Shown: positions 34,198 through 42,921 of the stretch, piece after piece
Numbering within the stretch: position 1 is the first letter of the stretch
Layout: each line of letters begins with the position of its first letter
Assembly (NCBI RefSeq): GCF_038150125.1
Contig: NZ_JBBVMF010000007.1
Location: 62,001 to 126,000, forward strand
Direction: 5' to 3'
Length of the DNA: 64,000 nucleotides
DNA from: SW132 sp038150125
Lineage (GTDB): Bacteria > Bacteroidota > Rhodothermia > Balneolales > Balneolaceae
Made by a program: the position numbers and the translations under genes
Notes under the pieces: model-generated
Seen by the model: the letters and a program-made list of their open reading frames with translations, nothing else
Told to the model about the DNA's origin: nothing
The model's database searches: none

Positions 34198-35643
34198 ATG
34201 TTTGAAGGGATATACCAGGCTGATTATTGGATAAGCCGATACATTATTCAACGCGGCATGGGATTAATCTACCTGATTGCGTTTATTACAGCCTTCAACC
34301 AATTTCGTCCGTTACTTGGTGAAAACGGGCTGATGCCGGTTCCGGAATTTTTGAAAAATACTACCTTCAAACAGTTTCCGGGTATCTTTCAATGGCATTA
34401 CTCCGACCGCCTGTTTGGGTGGGTGTCCGGATCAGGTATCTTCCTCTCCCTGCTGGCACTGTTTGGTTTTTCTGATGCGGGCCCGATTTGGCTCTCTATG
34501 CTGATATGGTTACTGCTTTGGGCGCTGTACTTGTCTATCGTTAATGCGGGACAAATTTTCTACGGTTTTGGGTGGGAATCTCTGCTTCTTGAGGCCGGAT
34601 TCTATGTCATCTTTCTTGGACCGCTGCACTATTATGCACCATTAATCATGATTTTTATTCTTCGCTGGCTTGTATTTCGAGTGGAGTTTGGAGCGGGACT
34701 CATTAAAATGCGCGGAGATAAATGCTGGAGAAATCTCACCTGCCTGAACTACCATCATGAGACACAGCCTCTTCCAAATCCGTTTAGCCGTTTTTTCCAT
34801 AATTTGCCGGAATCGATTCATAAGTTCGAAACGCTTTCTAATCATGCAGTTCAGCTGGGTGTCGTTTGGCTGCTATTTGCCCCTCAACCGATAGCCTCAT
34901 ATGCAGCTGTTCTGATTGTTCTCAGCCAGGGATACCTTATCATCAGCGGCAACTACGCGTGGCTGAATTTACTGACTCTTCTGCTGGCATTCAGCGGGTT
35001 TAGTGATAGTTTTCTTCAGCAGATTCTGACTATTTCACCTCCGGCCGAATTGGCATCCCCCGTTTGGTTTATGGGGCTGTCGGCAGCACTGGCTGCTGTG
35101 GTGATCTATTTGAGTATTGATCCGGTTAAAAATATGATTTCACCTGCGCAGCGCATGAATGCAAGTTTTAACAATCTGCACTTGGTTAATACGTATGGTG
35201 CGTTTGGATCGGTCACTAAGGAGAGGCGGGAAATTGTGGTTGAGGGAACCACCGATGAACAGATTGATGAGAAAACTGAGTGGAAGCCATACGAATTCAA
35301 AGGGAAACCCACCGATCCCGGCCGGCAGCCACCACAAGTAGCTCCATATCACCTGCGGCTCGACTGGCAGATGTGGTTTGCTGCTATGCGGGACGTGAGA
35401 ATGTGTCCCTGGTTTATCAAATTTGTTAAGAAGCTTCTGCAGAATCAGAAATCGATTGCAAAACTATTGAAAACCAATCCGTTTGAAATGCAGAAGCCCA
35501 CATATATAAGGGCGAGGCTTTATATCTACAGGTTCACAACACCGGAAGAAAAACGCGAAACGGGGCAGTGGTGGCATCGCGAGTATCAGCATGATTATTT
35601 GCCGCCAAAATCACTTGATGATTTATCCGGACTCGATCTGTGA
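34198..35643 (+). CDS. Lipase maturation factor (LMF1) family protein
   Basis: 481-aa polytopic membrane protein. N-terminal pattern YWISRYIIQRGMGLIYLIAF and LLGENGLMPVPEFL, then about ten spans including WESLLLEAGFYVIFLGP and FRVEFGAGLIKMRGDKCWR, and a C-terminal soluble part with YHLRLDWQMWFAAM and PWF. These are hallmarks of the LMF family, known in animals for folding lipoprotein lipase; bacterial members are uncharacterised. A paired lipase gene is not seen nearby. Confidence 0.88.
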   Translation: MFEGIYQADYWISRYIIQRGMGLIYLIAFITAFNQFRPLLGENGLMPVPEFLKNTTFKQFPGIFQWHYSDRLFGWVSGSGIFLSLLALFGFSDAGPIWLSMLIWLLLWALYLSIVNAGQIFYGFGWESLLLEAGFYVIFLGPLHYYAPLIMIFILRWLVFRVEFGAGLIKMRGDKCWRNLTCLNYHHETQPLPNPFSRFFHNLPESIHKFETLSNHAVQLGVVWLLFAPQPIASYAAVLIVLSQGYLIISGNYAWLNLLTLLLAFSGFSDSFLQQILTISPPAELASPVWFMGLSAALAAVVIYLSIDPVKNMISPAQRMNASFNNLHLVNTYGAFGSVTKERREIVVEGTTDEQIDEKTEWKPYEFKGKPTDPGRQPPQVAPYHLRLDWQMWFAAMRDVRMCPWFIKFVKKLLQNQKSIAKLLKTNPFEMQKPTYIRARLYIYRFTTPEEKRETGQWWHREYQHDYLPPKSLDDLSGLDL

Positions 35644-35739
35644 TCAAGATCAAAAAGTGAATGTGAGACCTGTATTTTCATGTTATGGAGCCAAGGATAT
35701 AACCTGAGTTCAATTTTAATATTCAAATGAATACGTTAT

Positions 35740-35900
35740 GAGGCTGTCAAAAAAAGCGGGAAGAAGAACATTCATCTTCAACTTCGTCATGCCGGACCCC
35801 GATCCGGTATCTCCTGCCAATTTTGAGGGATAGGAGATCCCGCATCCCCGAAGTGATCCCCACGGGAAAGTGCGGGATGATGCCCTTTTTGGACAGCCTC
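35740..35900. repeat. MITE-like inverted-repeat element, copy B
   Basis: 161 bases. Outer inverted repeats gaggctgtcaaaaaa at the left and tttttggacagcctc at the right; inside, ccggaccccgatccggt and a tcccgca/tgcggga pair. Same architecture and length as copy A at 5478-5636. The 14-base motif aacctgagttcaat at 35701 lies just outside it. Confidence 0.75.
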
Positions 35901-36100
35901 GGCAACGGATGGTAGCCGGAAGGGTTTGAAGCATAAAATTTGATAGATTTCCAATTAAACCATCTATTATTTAGTATCCCTGAAGGAATTATCAGCATTC
36001 TAATTTTTTAACATGTTATGCATCAACGGCAATTAAATATCTTGTTTATACCGATTAGTTAATTAGCTAATACTTAATTTAATACAGAGGAAATACAACT

Positions 36101-36559
36101 ATGGCACTTGCACCCTCAAAAGACCTTATTGAAAATATAAACAATCTTGTTCACCAGGAAACTCAGCTTCAAGAGCATTGCCTGGATCTCACGATATCTG
36201 AAATTTATGAGTTTAGTAATGCGGGATCTCTGGATTTTGGCGGAGAGGAATTTGAAGCCGCATCAACAAGCAAGCTTGATCCGGTAAAAAAAGATTCTGA
36301 TGATTCATATGGATGGTGGAATCTGGCGGGAGGCACATACCTTGCCATTACCAATGAATCGTTCAACCCGATGGATAATCATTCTGTTTTTATTACACCT
36401 CATCAACATGCACGAGAGGCAGGGTTGATGGTTAATACTGTCATCGCGGAGAGAGTTGAATCCGAGCCGGGGATACGGATTCCCATTCGCGTTCCCGAAA
36501 TAGGCTGCAAAATTAAGGAGAACGCCAGGTTTGCATCCGCCTATATCGTATCTGGATAA
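36101..36559 (+). CDS. dUTPase/dCTP-deaminase-fold protein (putative)
   Basis: 152 aa, with a clear ribosome site (agaggaaat) upstream. The pattern HCLDLTISEIYEF, followed by GSLDFGGEEFE, then GGTYLAITNESFNP and HQHAREAGLMVNT resembles the trimeric dCTP deaminase/dUTPase-like fold of archaeal-type proteins. The usual catalytic motif SSLxR is not obvious (ITPHQHAREAG in that place), so activity on nucleotides is uncertain. It may instead be a structural relative. Single gene. Confidence 0.5.
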   Translation: MALAPSKDLIENINNLVHQETQLQEHCLDLTISEIYEFSNAGSLDFGGEEFEAASTSKLDPVKKDSDDSYGWWNLAGGTYLAITNESFNPMDNHSVFITPHQHAREAGLMVNTVIAERVESEPGIRIPIRVPEIGCKIKENARFASAYIVSG

Positions 36560-37318
36560 CTTGAATGTTCCGTTAGGCTGCTTTTAGATTGAGTCTTGCA
36601 ACGGACAAATTTAGTGCAATGTCAAAGGTAAGGGGCCGAAATCAAGTCATCGGGCGGGTCATCCATTGATATTATATTTTATCCCAAGTCACTCGATCTT
36701 TCGAAAAAATCACACCAAAAGCGTTCATGGCTATACAAAATTTCATCACTGACACGACACTATGGTACAGTTTCATTGGATTGATATATTTGATGTAATG
36801 ACCATTATAGTTTTAATCGTAAGTGGTTTAATTCCCCGACCTTTTTGGTTGGAAAAGGCGTAGGTCCCTCAGCCAGCAGAGTCTGTTGCACAACTACAAT
36901 CTTCAACTCTCGGTAAAGGTCAAAATTTCTGACCGCCTTAGGGCAATTACGTATTTATCATCGAGTGGTATCTGTGTATTGATCTGTTAAAGGATCTTTA
37001 CCTACTCCTATCACCACAAATATCGCAAAAAAGTAAACCGCAGCTTTTTTGACACTATAGCTGCAATTGACGCCTTCTGAAGTAATTTTAAAATGCTATA
37101 CTCAACCATCTCTTGAGATTAAAGTTTACGCTCGCGAGCCTGGCTTTACAAGTTTCTATATCGAGACAAATAAAATCGAGTTTGAGCTGTCCAAGAGAGC
37201 CATACCAATATCAGACCAATGAGCGCCTGAACAGATGATTTTAGCTTATAAAAACTGAAATCATTATCATCTGTGCTTAAAATACTTTCTAAAAAGTTTA
37301 ACAGATCTCTCGCTCATC
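36560..37318. other. 759-base gap with a dispersed repeat
   Basis: No gene recognised. Positions about 36637-36765 are related to 51489-51615 (shared pieces gtcatcg, gggtcatccatt, ttcgaaa, agcgttc, atttcatca, gacac). The rest shows no readable frame and looks like old, decayed sequence plus the antiporter leader. Confidence 0.4.
36637..36765. repeat. Dispersed repeat, copy 1
   Basis: Aligns to 51489-51615 over about 125 bases with many substitutions. It starts ccgaaatcaagtcatcggg and runs through gggtcatccatt and agcgttcatgg. Could be the remnant of a transposase gene or a noncoding repeat. Confidence 0.55.
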
Positions 37319-39802
37319 ATGACTGAATATTTCAGCCTTTCTCTGCCATTTTCAGATCCTGTGCTGATATTTGCCCTGGTTATGCTAATTATTCTGCTGG
37401 CTCCACTCATCTTTAACAAGCTGAAGATTCCGGGATTGGTGGGCATCATCTTGTCCGGAACCCTGGTTGGGCCAAGCGTACTTGGCCTTCTTGAACGCGA
37501 CAGCACCATTGAGCTTTTAGGAACCGTTGGATTACTTTATTTAATGTTTATGGCGGGCCTTTCGATAGATCTGAATCGATTTGAAAAGTTACGCAACAGA
37601 AGTATTGGATTCGGGGTGATTTCTTATCTCTTTCCTGCAGTAGGCGCATACTACATGGGTATCTTGTTCTTTAACTATTCCGTGCCAACGTCCCTTTTGA
37701 TGGGCGCAATTGTGGGATCCCACACCTTACTGGCCTACCCGATAGCAGAGCGTCTTGGGATCACAAAAAACACGGCCGTTACTATGTCTATCGGGGGCAC
37801 ATTAGTAACAGATGCGCTTTCTCTGGGCGTTCTTGCTGTAATTGCAGGTACAGCAGGTGATGCATCTGGTGTGGGTTACTGGCTTGGTTTTGGATTGTCC
37901 GTATCGGTTTTTGTTATTGGCGCGGTTATTATTTTACCCAGGCTGGGCCGCTGGTTTTTCAGAAATATAAAATTCCACAATAATACAGATTACGTATTTA
38001 TGGTGGCTGTGTTATTTACTACAGCCTTTCTGGCGGAACTAGCCGGGCTTGCCTCAATAATAGGGGCGTTTTTAGCAGGCTTATTGTTAAACAGGCTTGT
38101 ACCGGAAAGCGGGACCCTCATGAGCAGAATCCAGTTTGTGGGAAATGCCATGTTCATCCCGTTTTTCCTTATTTCGGTGGGAATGCTGGTGGATGTGGCT
38201 GTACTGGGAAGCTACGACGTATGGGAGAAAGCGATCGGCCTTATGGTGCTGGTTTTTATAGGTAAAGCTGTCGCATCTGTAATCATAAATTTATTTTTTG
38301 GCTATTCTTTTGAGGAAGGGCTTGTCATTTATGGATTAACGACGCCACAGTCTGCAGCCACTCTTGCTGTTACACTACTGGGGTTTGACCTGGGTTTTTT
38401 CAACCAAACAGCCGTAAATGCCGTGGTTATTTTGATTTTGTTCTCCTGTTTACTGGGCCCCTGGCTGGTTGAAAAGTATGGCCGGATTGTGGCAACCCGG
38501 GATGAAGAAAAGCCATTTAATCCCGCAGATGCACCGCAGAGAATCCTGGTTCCACTGGCTAATCCCGAAACATCCGACGCTCTGATGGATATTGCATTTA
38601 TGGTGCGGGATGATAAATCGGGCCAGCCAATTTATCCGCTTACTGTGGCAAGAGACGGCAGAAATGTAGATGCTAACGTGGCCAGCAGTGAAAAAATGCT
38701 CAGTCATGCTGTTTTGCATGCTGCATCGGCAGAAGTGCCGGTAAATCCGATCACGCGTGTTGACCTAAACGTTTCAAAAGGGATTTCCCGGGCTGTAGAG
38801 GAAAGGCGAATAACCAATATAATTGTGGGCTGGAATGGGGAAGTTTCAACACGTCGCCGGGTATTTGGCAGTGTGCTCGATCAGCTTCTTGAGGAGGTGG
38901 ATGAGATGGTAATGGTGTGCAAAATTGAAAAACCGGTCAATTTATTTGAACGGCTGGTAGTAGCTATACCACCGCTATCTTCACTTGAGATAGGATTCAG
39001 AGGCACCATTCACTCTTTGAAACTAATGGCCGAAAGGATGGGCGTTAGCATGGTTGTGATATCAACAGATGCGCGGGAGCCCTATGTAAAAAAGGGAGTG
39101 CTGAATGTGAAACCGGATATAGATGTGGAATTTAGCACTATAAACCGCTGGAGCGAACTGCCGGCCTGGCTGGATAAGTTTCGAAGAGAAAATGACCTGT
39201 TTACACTTATCAGCTCAAGAGAGGGGACCATCTCCTGGCGTCCCGGCTTGGACCGTCTGCCACGAGTAATTGTTCAGCGCTATCCCGATTTAAGTTTTCT
39301 TATTACTTACTCATCCGAGATAGAAGAGGAGGCTGATCAGGGATTGGGATATGCTCAAAATGTGGAGCTTTTGAAACACAGCCGTGTAAAAATTGGACTG
39401 GATTCAGAGACTATAGAAGAAGCATTGAACGAGCTGATTTCCGATGATGAACTTATCGAACACATAGCGATCGAACGTATCACAAAACGGTTGTTAAAAA
39501 ATTCGGCTGATTACAGTCCCGAGATGATGCCCGGCGTGCTGTTTTATGAATCTCATACGTCAAAAGTAGATGATAAAGCGCTGTTTATCGGGATTTCAAG
39601 GGACGGAGTTAAAGCGAAGCAAACCGCAAACCAGGCATATATAATTATCGTGTTCCTGAGTCCAAAAGACCTGAAGGCACAAGACCACTTACGCGCCCTC
39701 ACCAAAATTTCCGGAATGATCCGTCCGGGAGAAGATATTGAAAGGTTGAAATCTTCAAAGAGCAAGAAAGAAATTCTGAACACTCTGCTTGGCAAGAGAT
39801 AA
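37319..39802 (+). CDS. CPA2-type Na+/H+ antiporter with C-terminal USP-like region
   Basis: 827 aa. Residues about 10-395 form a 12-13-span monovalent cation:proton antiporter (APLIFNKLKIPGLVGIILSG, AGLASIIGAFLAGLLLNRLVP, YGLTTPQSAATLAVTLLGFD). The cytosolic remainder has two universal-stress-protein-like modules, the first starting RILVPLANPETSDALMD near 400 and the second RLVVAIPPLSSLEIGF near 545. It probably exchanges Na+ or K+ for H+ and senses a nucleotide or stress state through the tail; this is inferred. A terminator follows, then a degenerate stand-alone USP and two further transporters. Confidence 0.9.
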   Translation: MTEYFSLSLPFSDPVLIFALVMLIILLAPLIFNKLKIPGLVGIILSGTLVGPSVLGLLERDSTIELLGTVGLLYLMFMAGLSIDLNRFEKLRNRSIGFGVISYLFPAVGAYYMGILFFNYSVPTSLLMGAIVGSHTLLAYPIAERLGITKNTAVTMSIGGTLVTDALSLGVLAVIAGTAGDASGVGYWLGFGLSVSVFVIGAVIILPRLGRWFFRNIKFHNNTDYVFMVAVLFTTAFLAELAGLASIIGAFLAGLLLNRLVPESGTLMSRIQFVGNAMFIPFFLISVGMLVDVAVLGSYDVWEKAIGLMVLVFIGKAVASVIINLFFGYSFEEGLVIYGLTTPQSAATLAVTLLGFDLGFFNQTAVNAVVILILFSCLLGPWLVEKYGRIVATRDEEKPFNPADAPQRILVPLANPETSDALMDIAFMVRDDKSGQPIYPLTVARDGRNVDANVASSEKMLSHAVLHAASAEVPVNPITRVDLNVSKGISRAVEERRITNIIVGWNGEVSTRRRVFGSVLDQLLEEVDEMVMVCKIEKPVNLFERLVVAIPPLSSLEIGFRGTIHSLKLMAERMGVSMVVISTDAREPYVKKGVLNVKPDIDVEFSTINRWSELPAWLDKFRRENDLFTLISSREGTISWRPGLDRLPRVIVQRYPDLSFLITYSSEIEEEADQGLGYAQNVELLKHSRVKIGLDSETIEEALNELISDDELIEHIAIERITKRLLKNSADYSPEMMPGVLFYESHTSKVDDKALFIGISRDGVKAKQTANQAYIIIVFLSPKDLKAQDHLRALTKISGMIRPGEDIERLKSSKSKKEILNTLLGKR

Positions 39803-39849
39803 GATGGCATTGTAACTAAACTAAGTGTGGGATATACTAAGAGTTGAAT

Positions 39850-39880
39850 CATGTGAAAGCACTAAGCTCACATGGTTTTT
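39850..39880 (+). terminator. Candidate terminator of the antiporter gene
   Basis: catgtga (39850-39856) pairs with tcacatg (39868-39874), followed by g and five T. It is 48 bases after the stop codon. Confidence 0.5.
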
Positions 39881-39981
39881 CCGTTTTAATAAAAGACAGT
39901 CTGAAAGGAACGTCACTAACACTATAAACTTTTGTGCTGCTTGCTGATAAATAAGCACCAGCCAAATTATTAACCCCGAAA

Positions 39982-40182
39982 AACTGAGTTCGATTTAAAA
40001 AATGGCAAAAACAGTTCAAAATGGGCGTCATCTCGCACGTTCCCGCAGGAATCCTTTAGGGGATGCGTGATCTACTGTCCTTAACAAAGGCATGACATAA
40101 GTGATGACAAATTAACTTAACTAACGCCCACTTCGGACTGTTTTTGTTGATATCCGATAAATTTAAGCATCGAACTCAGGTC
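39982..40182. repeat. MITE-like element with ctgagttcgat ends
   Basis: Left end aactgagttcgatttaaaaa continues to aaaaacagttcaaaatgggcgt; right end, read on the minus strand, is acctgagttcgat, then aaaaacagtccgaagtgggcgt. These are imperfect inverted repeats of about 45 bases enclosing roughly 100 bases. The same ctgagttcRatt motif occurs singly at 4002, 13471, 35703 and 51240, always between genes. Confidence 0.55.
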
Positions 40183-40200
40183 CGAAAGCTATTTTTACTG

Positions 40201-40613
40201 ATGGACATGTTAGTGCTTTCAAACGGAGGCCTTGCGCCAGAAATACTGCGGATCTGGTCTTATTTATAGCCAAATCTGATAAGAATATAGAAGTGTTGGT
40301 GCTAAATGTTATCATGGATGAGATTCGCTGAGTCTATTATTAAAACGAGAATTACGTACAAAATAACCTGGTTTGCAAATGACACTGTAAATGAACTTAT
40401 AAAGCTTGCTGTGGCTTATAAAGTTACAATCGAAGCTCCTGTGATGAGAGGAAAAAGTATTGAAGAATAAATTTTTTTGAAACTTTGCCAAAAAAAATAT
40501 TGATCTAATCGTAACGGGGAACTATTGTCAGGCCGGGAACGAACCGCTTAAACTGGCCACAGGGTCGAAAACATTCTGCATTTGACTCCTTGTCCCGTTC
40601 TCCTATTCAATAC
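40201..40613 (+). pseudogene. Degenerate universal stress protein gene
   Basis: Pieces of one USP domain appear in order but in different frames: MDMLVLSNGGLAPE, LFIAKSDKNIEVLVLNVIMD, VNELIKLAVAYKVTIEAPVM, then RGKSIEE, NIDLIVTGNYCQAGNEPLKL, ATGSKTF, and TPCPVLLFN before the final stop. At least three frameshifts or stops interrupt it. It lies between the antiporter and the APC permease, both of which carry regulatory tails. Confidence 0.75.
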
Positions 40614-40683
40614 ATAGGAAACAAGTAATCGCGGTAAATGCTGCTGTATCTATCAGTATGAATTATTATAAAAACAAACAGAT

Positions 40684-42798
40684 TTGAAAAAGCACAAACG
40701 ACTCAAAAAAGAGCTCAAACTTTTTGATGTGTATGCTATTAGTACGGGAGCTATGTTCAGTTCCGGATTCTTTCTTCTGCCGGGACTCGCTGCCGCTCAA
40801 ACCGGACCTTCCGTAATACTTGCGTACTTTGTTGCCGGAATCCTCATTTTACCGGCTATGTTTAGTGTGGCCGAGCTGTCAACAGCAATGCCTCGTGCGG
40901 GTGGTGCCTACTACTTCATCGACCGAAGCCTCGGCCCGCTGTTTGGAACGGTTGGGGGAATTGGATCGTGGTTGGCCCTTATTTTTAAGAGTGCTTTCGC
41001 CCTGATTGGTATGGGTGCTTACATTGCCATTTTTATTGATCTGCCGATTACACCTGTGGCAATTGCGCTCACAATATTTTTTGGAATCACTAACGTTGTT
41101 GGAGCCAAAGAGAGCAGCTGGCTACAAAACGTGATGGTTGCGACACTAGTCAGTATTCTATTTTTCTATGTATTCCAGGGAGCGTTTGCTGTTTTCAATG
41201 TTGACTTTTTTGACGTGGTGAGGCAGGAATTTTCGCCGTTTTTCCAGTTTGGACCGCAAGGGTTTTTTGCCACTATTGGATTTGTATTTGTTTCTTATGC
41301 TGGTTTGACTAAAGTAGCCAGCGTGTCGGAAGAGGTGCAAAACCCCGATAGGAACATTCCGCTGGGTATGATGCTTTCTTTGGCAACTGCTACATTTATT
41401 TACGTTGTAGGAGTATTTATTATGGTGATGCTGCTCGAGCCGGAAGCTCTTCATTCCGACCTCACCCCGGTAGCAACCGCAGGCGATCAGTTTTTAACAT
41501 GGCTTCCCGGAGATACAGGACTCATATTGGTTGTAATAGCTGCGATAGCTGCGTTTGCCTCTACGGCCAATGCTGGAATAATGTCGGCTGCGCGTTATCC
41601 TCTCGCTATGGCTCGTGATGAGCTTATCCCGACCTATTTCTCAAAATTGGGTCGTTTTGGAACTCCTACAATTGCAACCGTGGCAACCACCATAATCATG
41701 ATATTTCTACTGGTTGCCTTCAATGTAGAATCCGTTGCAAAACTGGCGAGCGCCTTTCAGCTTTTACTTTTTGGCATTTTGAATGTTTCAGTGATTGTAA
41801 TGCGGGAGAGTAAGATTGAGGGGTACGATCCGGGGTTTAAGTCACCCTGGTATCCCTGGATGCAGATCGCCGGGTTTTTTATCAGTATGTTTTTGATTGC
41901 TGAAATGGGGCTTTTATCTATTATTTTCACAATCGCAATAGCCGCTGTTAGTGTCGTTTGGTACTTTAGCTATTCGAAAGACAAAGTGGAGCGAGAGGGC
42001 GCCATTTATCATGTTCATGCAAGGCTTGGTAAGTACCAGCATGAAGGCCTTGAAAGAGAAATGAGGGGCATCATGCGAGAGAAAGGGCTGCGCAAGGAAG
42101 ATCCTTACGAAAAAGCGATAGGCCGAGCCGTGGTAATGGACCTGTCTGACAAACTGCATATCGATGAAATTACTGAAAAGGTGAGCGAAAAATTCGCCGA
42201 ACGGGTGGACATTTCTGCAGATAAAATCTACTCTTTATTCATTGAAGATTACAGGGAAGGCATTATCCCTGTAGGCAACGCTTGTGCTATCAAACACGTG
42301 CGTGTAAAGCAAGATATGGATACAGAAGTTGCCCTGATCCGTATCAAAAAGGGACTGCCGTTTGAGAATATCAATCTTGAAAATAATGATAAGAATCTTG
42401 ATGAAAAACTTAACAGCCTGATCTACCTGATGAGCTCAACAGAGCAATCGGGTCAGCATTTGAGAATCCTGGCTCATTTAGCTGAAATGATTGATGCTAT
42501 TGATTTTAAAGAACGCTGGCTCAAAGCTAAAGATGAAGCTGAACTTCGGGAAATCCTCTTGCGTGATGAGCGTTTTATTAATCTCAGGATTCGTGAAGAA
42601 GGCCCCACGAAAGAATTGATTGATAAACGTGTGAAAGATCTCAATCTGCCCGGAAGTACACTCATTACAGTAATAAAGCGCGAAGGGTCAATCATTTACG
42701 CTCACGGAACTACTGAGATCAAGAAAAACGACCGATTGTCTATAATTGGGGCAAAGAAAGATATTAATGACCTGAAAGAGAAATATGTGGAAAATTGA
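40684..42798 (+). CDS. APC permease fused to EIIA-like and RCK_C domains
   Basis: 704 aa starting at TTG. Residues about 8-430 are a 12-span amino acid/polyamine/cation-type permease (AISTGAMFSSGFFLLPGLAA, ELSTAMPRAGGAYYFIDRSL, VSEEVQNPDRNIPLGMML). The tail holds a PTS EIIA type-2-like domain (about 485-630) in which the phospho-acceptor position is His538 in AIKHVRV (usual form IPHxR), then a TrkA-C/RCK_C domain (about 635-700, LPGSTLITVIKREGSI, DRLSIIG). Substrate unknown. The tail suggests control by phosphotransfer and ligand binding. No clear ribosome site; the next ATG is inside the first span, so TTG is preferred. Confidence 0.88.
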   Translation: MKKHKRLKKELKLFDVYAISTGAMFSSGFFLLPGLAAAQTGPSVILAYFVAGILILPAMFSVAELSTAMPRAGGAYYFIDRSLGPLFGTVGGIGSWLALIFKSAFALIGMGAYIAIFIDLPITPVAIALTIFFGITNVVGAKESSWLQNVMVATLVSILFFYVFQGAFAVFNVDFFDVVRQEFSPFFQFGPQGFFATIGFVFVSYAGLTKVASVSEEVQNPDRNIPLGMMLSLATATFIYVVGVFIMVMLLEPEALHSDLTPVATAGDQFLTWLPGDTGLILVVIAAIAAFASTANAGIMSAARYPLAMARDELIPTYFSKLGRFGTPTIATVATTIIMIFLLVAFNVESVAKLASAFQLLLFGILNVSVIVMRESKIEGYDPGFKSPWYPWMQIAGFFISMFLIAEMGLLSIIFTIAIAAVSVVWYFSYSKDKVEREGAIYHVHARLGKYQHEGLEREMRGIMREKGLRKEDPYEKAIGRAVVMDLSDKLHIDEITEKVSEKFAERVDISADKIYSLFIEDYREGIIPVGNACAIKHVRVKQDMDTEVALIRIKKGLPFENINLENNDKNLDEKLNSLIYLMSSTEQSGQHLRILAHLAEMIDAIDFKERWLKAKDEAELREILLRDERFINLRIREEGPTKELIDKRVKDLNLPGSTLITVIKREGSIIYAHGTTEIKKNDRLSIIGAKKDINDLKEKYVEN

Positions 42799-42921
42799 AA
42801 TGCATGGACCGATTACTCAGTTTATTGTATGTGTAGCAGTGTCTTGGGGTGATATCTAAACTCTATAAAGACACTTAAGACCAATATGTTTTATCGTTGA
42901 TACAGGTTGAAATTCATAACT

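Noticed and set aside
36860..37250. Possible transposase gene in the gap before the antiporter
   Set aside because: All six frames are broken into short pieces and no DDE-type motif is visible.
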